Assembly (NCBI RefSeq): GCF_000208745.1 | Contig: NC_030854.1 | Span: forward strand, 28,063,624 to 28,127,623 | Length of the DNA stretch: 64,000 bases | Source: Theobroma cacao | Taxonomy: Eukaryota; Streptophyta; Magnoliopsida; Malvales; Malvaceae | Direction of reading: 5' to 3' | Shown here: piece after piece, positions 61,871 through 64,000 of the stretch | Numbering within the stretch: the first letter of the stretch is position 1 | Layout: the number at the start of each line of letters is the position of its first letter | The notes under the pieces: model-generated | Told to the model about the DNA's origin: nothing | What the model saw: only the letters and a program-made list of their open reading frames with translations | The model's database searches: none | Position numbers and translations under genes: made by a program

Positions 61871-63386
61871 CCTGGTCCGTCATGTGTTAGGCTTATAAAG
61901 CCTGCTGCATGGAATTAGTGAAGATATATGAATTACGTTACATAAATAATCAACTGAACAATGATTCACGTTTGAGTAAATTAGCACTCTGTTCAGGTTA
62001 CACAATTTGCTGATCAGGTAGACATCGGGAAAAGCATGTCGAACCAATCCATTGGTATGAAAAAACCAAGCAAGCTTTGGCAGCTAAGCAGAGCTGAGAT
62101 AGATATATATATATATAGCATTCGAAGCTGATTTTGGCAAAATAAAAATTAAGAATTAGCCATCACCCTTGCAATTCATTTGCCCATTAGACCTACCTCA
62201 TTCTTCATCTAGTCTAACAATGCTTTATTTAATATATATAACTTATTAGGAAAATAATTTTCTATTAAGTTCTTGGTCAAATATAATACTTGATTTAGTA
62301 CTTTAAACATATTTATATATGATACATGATTATATATTTAAATAACAAATATTTTTAAAAATATACGCGAATATAATACTTGATTTATAAAGACTTGTAT
62401 CTTCCTTAAGACCAAATGTAAACCCTATGACTAATAAATATTTAATTGACCTACATTTCAGATGGAAACTGGTTTAATCGTTTGCGTCAATTCCAAGTTA
62501 ATACAAAAATTAGATAAAAATTGGGAGTTATTGACCACTCACTCAGTTCCTTACAAGTTATCACGAAATCTTGACATACTTTTCTCAATTCGTAACAAAT
62601 ATACACAAGTTACTTCAAGATTCCGTGATAAATTTAATTGAAAATTTGCATATTTTTTGTTTTGATCTTTTGAATCTAAACATTATTATGACACCATTTT
62701 CATTTGATTTTGCTCTTCCATAAATTATAAAAGAAAAAAGATAGTTCTACACAAATAACTAGTGGTAAATGAGGATTGACTTATGCTAAAATGGCATTAT
62801 TTTGTATGGTTTCTCTTGAACCTCATATAACCTTGTCATTGTTAAGTAGAATACCTCCCTCATTCTTCTATCCTCATTATTGTCTTTAACTATATCTAGT
62901 ATGAGAGTATCTACTGCAACTATCAAAACTTCCCTTTTTTTTTGGATGATTAACTATCAATCAGTGTAGTAAGTCAATAAGAAACAAAAATGCTGGTGAA
63001 GCCATGAAATATCAGATGGCACTGAAAAAGGATTTGGTTTAATCACTTCTTGAGGAGGATAATAATCCAATCTCTTCATCATTCTTCAAAACTTAAACAC
63101 TGTCTACAGAACCTCTCATTCATATATATGAATCAGCCATGATAAATCAAGGCGTATGACCGCCCCCAAGTGAAAAATATTTAAGAAACTTCCAAGTTCT
63201 GATACATCTACACCTGTCAGCTAAGTTTCACTTTCTATATGGATCAGAAATATGGATGACGAATTTACAAATACAACCTACCGTACTGCCCAGGAATCAA
63301 AATGCATGCACCTCATCCTCATCAAGTAAAGAGCTGAAAGCAGATATTATAAGCCTGCATTTTGGAGGTTATTATCAGCATGTATA

Positions 63387-63424
<38 letters not shown>

Positions 63425-64000
63425 CTCCTTCAATAAGGCAGAAACAAAGATATAAAGAAACTAATTAACAAAGAAAAGTCTTTAAACTAAAAGGCCCTAA
63501 ACATCAAACATTCTATTTCTCTAAAATACAAACCTTTTCTCAGCAATAATATCCTTCAACATTTTATAGTTATATTAAATTATGCCCAAATAAGTGAGAT
63601 GATTGGCATAGATAAATATACAGCAAACAGCATCAGACCTGATCTACATTTGACCATTCTTGACTTTCACCATTTTCTTATATAACACAGTCACAGCCAC
63701 TGCCCTTGGATTTGTTCAAGGAAACTCGACCAAATCACTGTCAAGGTGATCTAAAGCCTAAATTTTTATTTTTTTCAAATCCAAAGGCAGTAAAAAACAG
63801 AACTACAATCTCTTCACGCCAATGAAAAAAAGAGTTCAGTTGTCTTCAGTGTGACCATACATAGACATCTCTTTCAACAACATTTCTGGATAGGGTCCAG
63901 ACACACCAGCACTTTGTTAATTTAGCCATTGTCCTAGCTATAGGAAATCGGTCACACGGATCTACACCACTAGCAGTTTACCGTAAGAACCTACTGAATT
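61871..64000. other. Right-hand flank, no gene recognised
   Basis: No coding frame was recognised. An (AG)15 run is at 63391-63420. From about 62950 onward the composition is less AT-rich and resembles untranslated or intronic sequence, so the 3' region of a minus-strand gene lying beyond the window is possible. The window ends before this can be settled. Confidence 0.3.

Overview
This is a stretch of nuclear genome from a flowering plant. It is AT-rich, its genes are split by GT-AG introns, and it carries plant LTR retrotransposons, TRIM-like elements and hAT remnants. The encoded proteins look most like those of eudicots, probably a rosid, but the species cannot be decided from sequence alone. 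I found no rRNA, tRNA, CRISPR array, organelle insertion or miRNA precursor.

Five protein-coding genes can be reconstructed, all on the minus strand and all in the left 37 kb. They are: (1) a gar2-like / dilute-domain-like protein of 809 aa in seven coding exons (4713-8656); (2) the 103-aa ESSS (NDUFB11-type) subunit of mitochondrial complex I in one exon (19644-19955); (3) a 646-aa PLS-class PPR protein ending in DYW, in two exons (21453-24073); (4) a 461-aa GH28-like pectin lyase-fold protein in three exons with a 4.3-kb first intron (24506-30251); (5) a 359-aa bHLH transcription factor of the bHLH48/bHLH60 type in seven exons (31288-36154). Exon junctions were set by hand from GT/AG sites, and every model sums to a whole number of codons. 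From memory, the gar2-like, ESSS, pectin-lyase-like and bHLH order matches Arabidopsis At3g57780-At3g57785-At3g57790-At3g57800, with a related trio at At2g42320-At2g42310-At2g42300. The PPR gene interrupts that order.

The rest is repeat-rich. Positions 1-1000 are part of an Ogre/Tat-type gypsy LTR with its primer binding site. Positions 1280-3600 hold two diverged copies of one segment, each carrying a small TRIM-like element, and a copy of the gar2-like gene's 3' flank lies between them. The pectin-lyase-like intron contains a 1.76-kb non-autonomous LTR element. From 39 kb rightwards come a decayed copia element (39012-43103, minus) invaded by a hAT fragment, a gypsy gag-pol fossil (about 48.6-49.4 kb), a LINE RNase H fossil (about 50.3-50.9 kb), a complete but inactivated copia element with perfect GATAT target duplications (51860-57920, plus), and an internally deleted hAT element (59488-60701) followed by a 256-bp tandem duplication. 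A GC-richer island at about 61.34-61.87 kb carries site II-like motifs and one orphan ORF.

The genes do not form a pathway. ESSS and the PPR protein both point to organelle function. I found no clear new biological system. The most useful leads are the interrupted syntenic block, the unusual LTR/internal junction shared by the two copia elements, the duplicated gene 3' flank, and the GC-rich island without a recognised gene.
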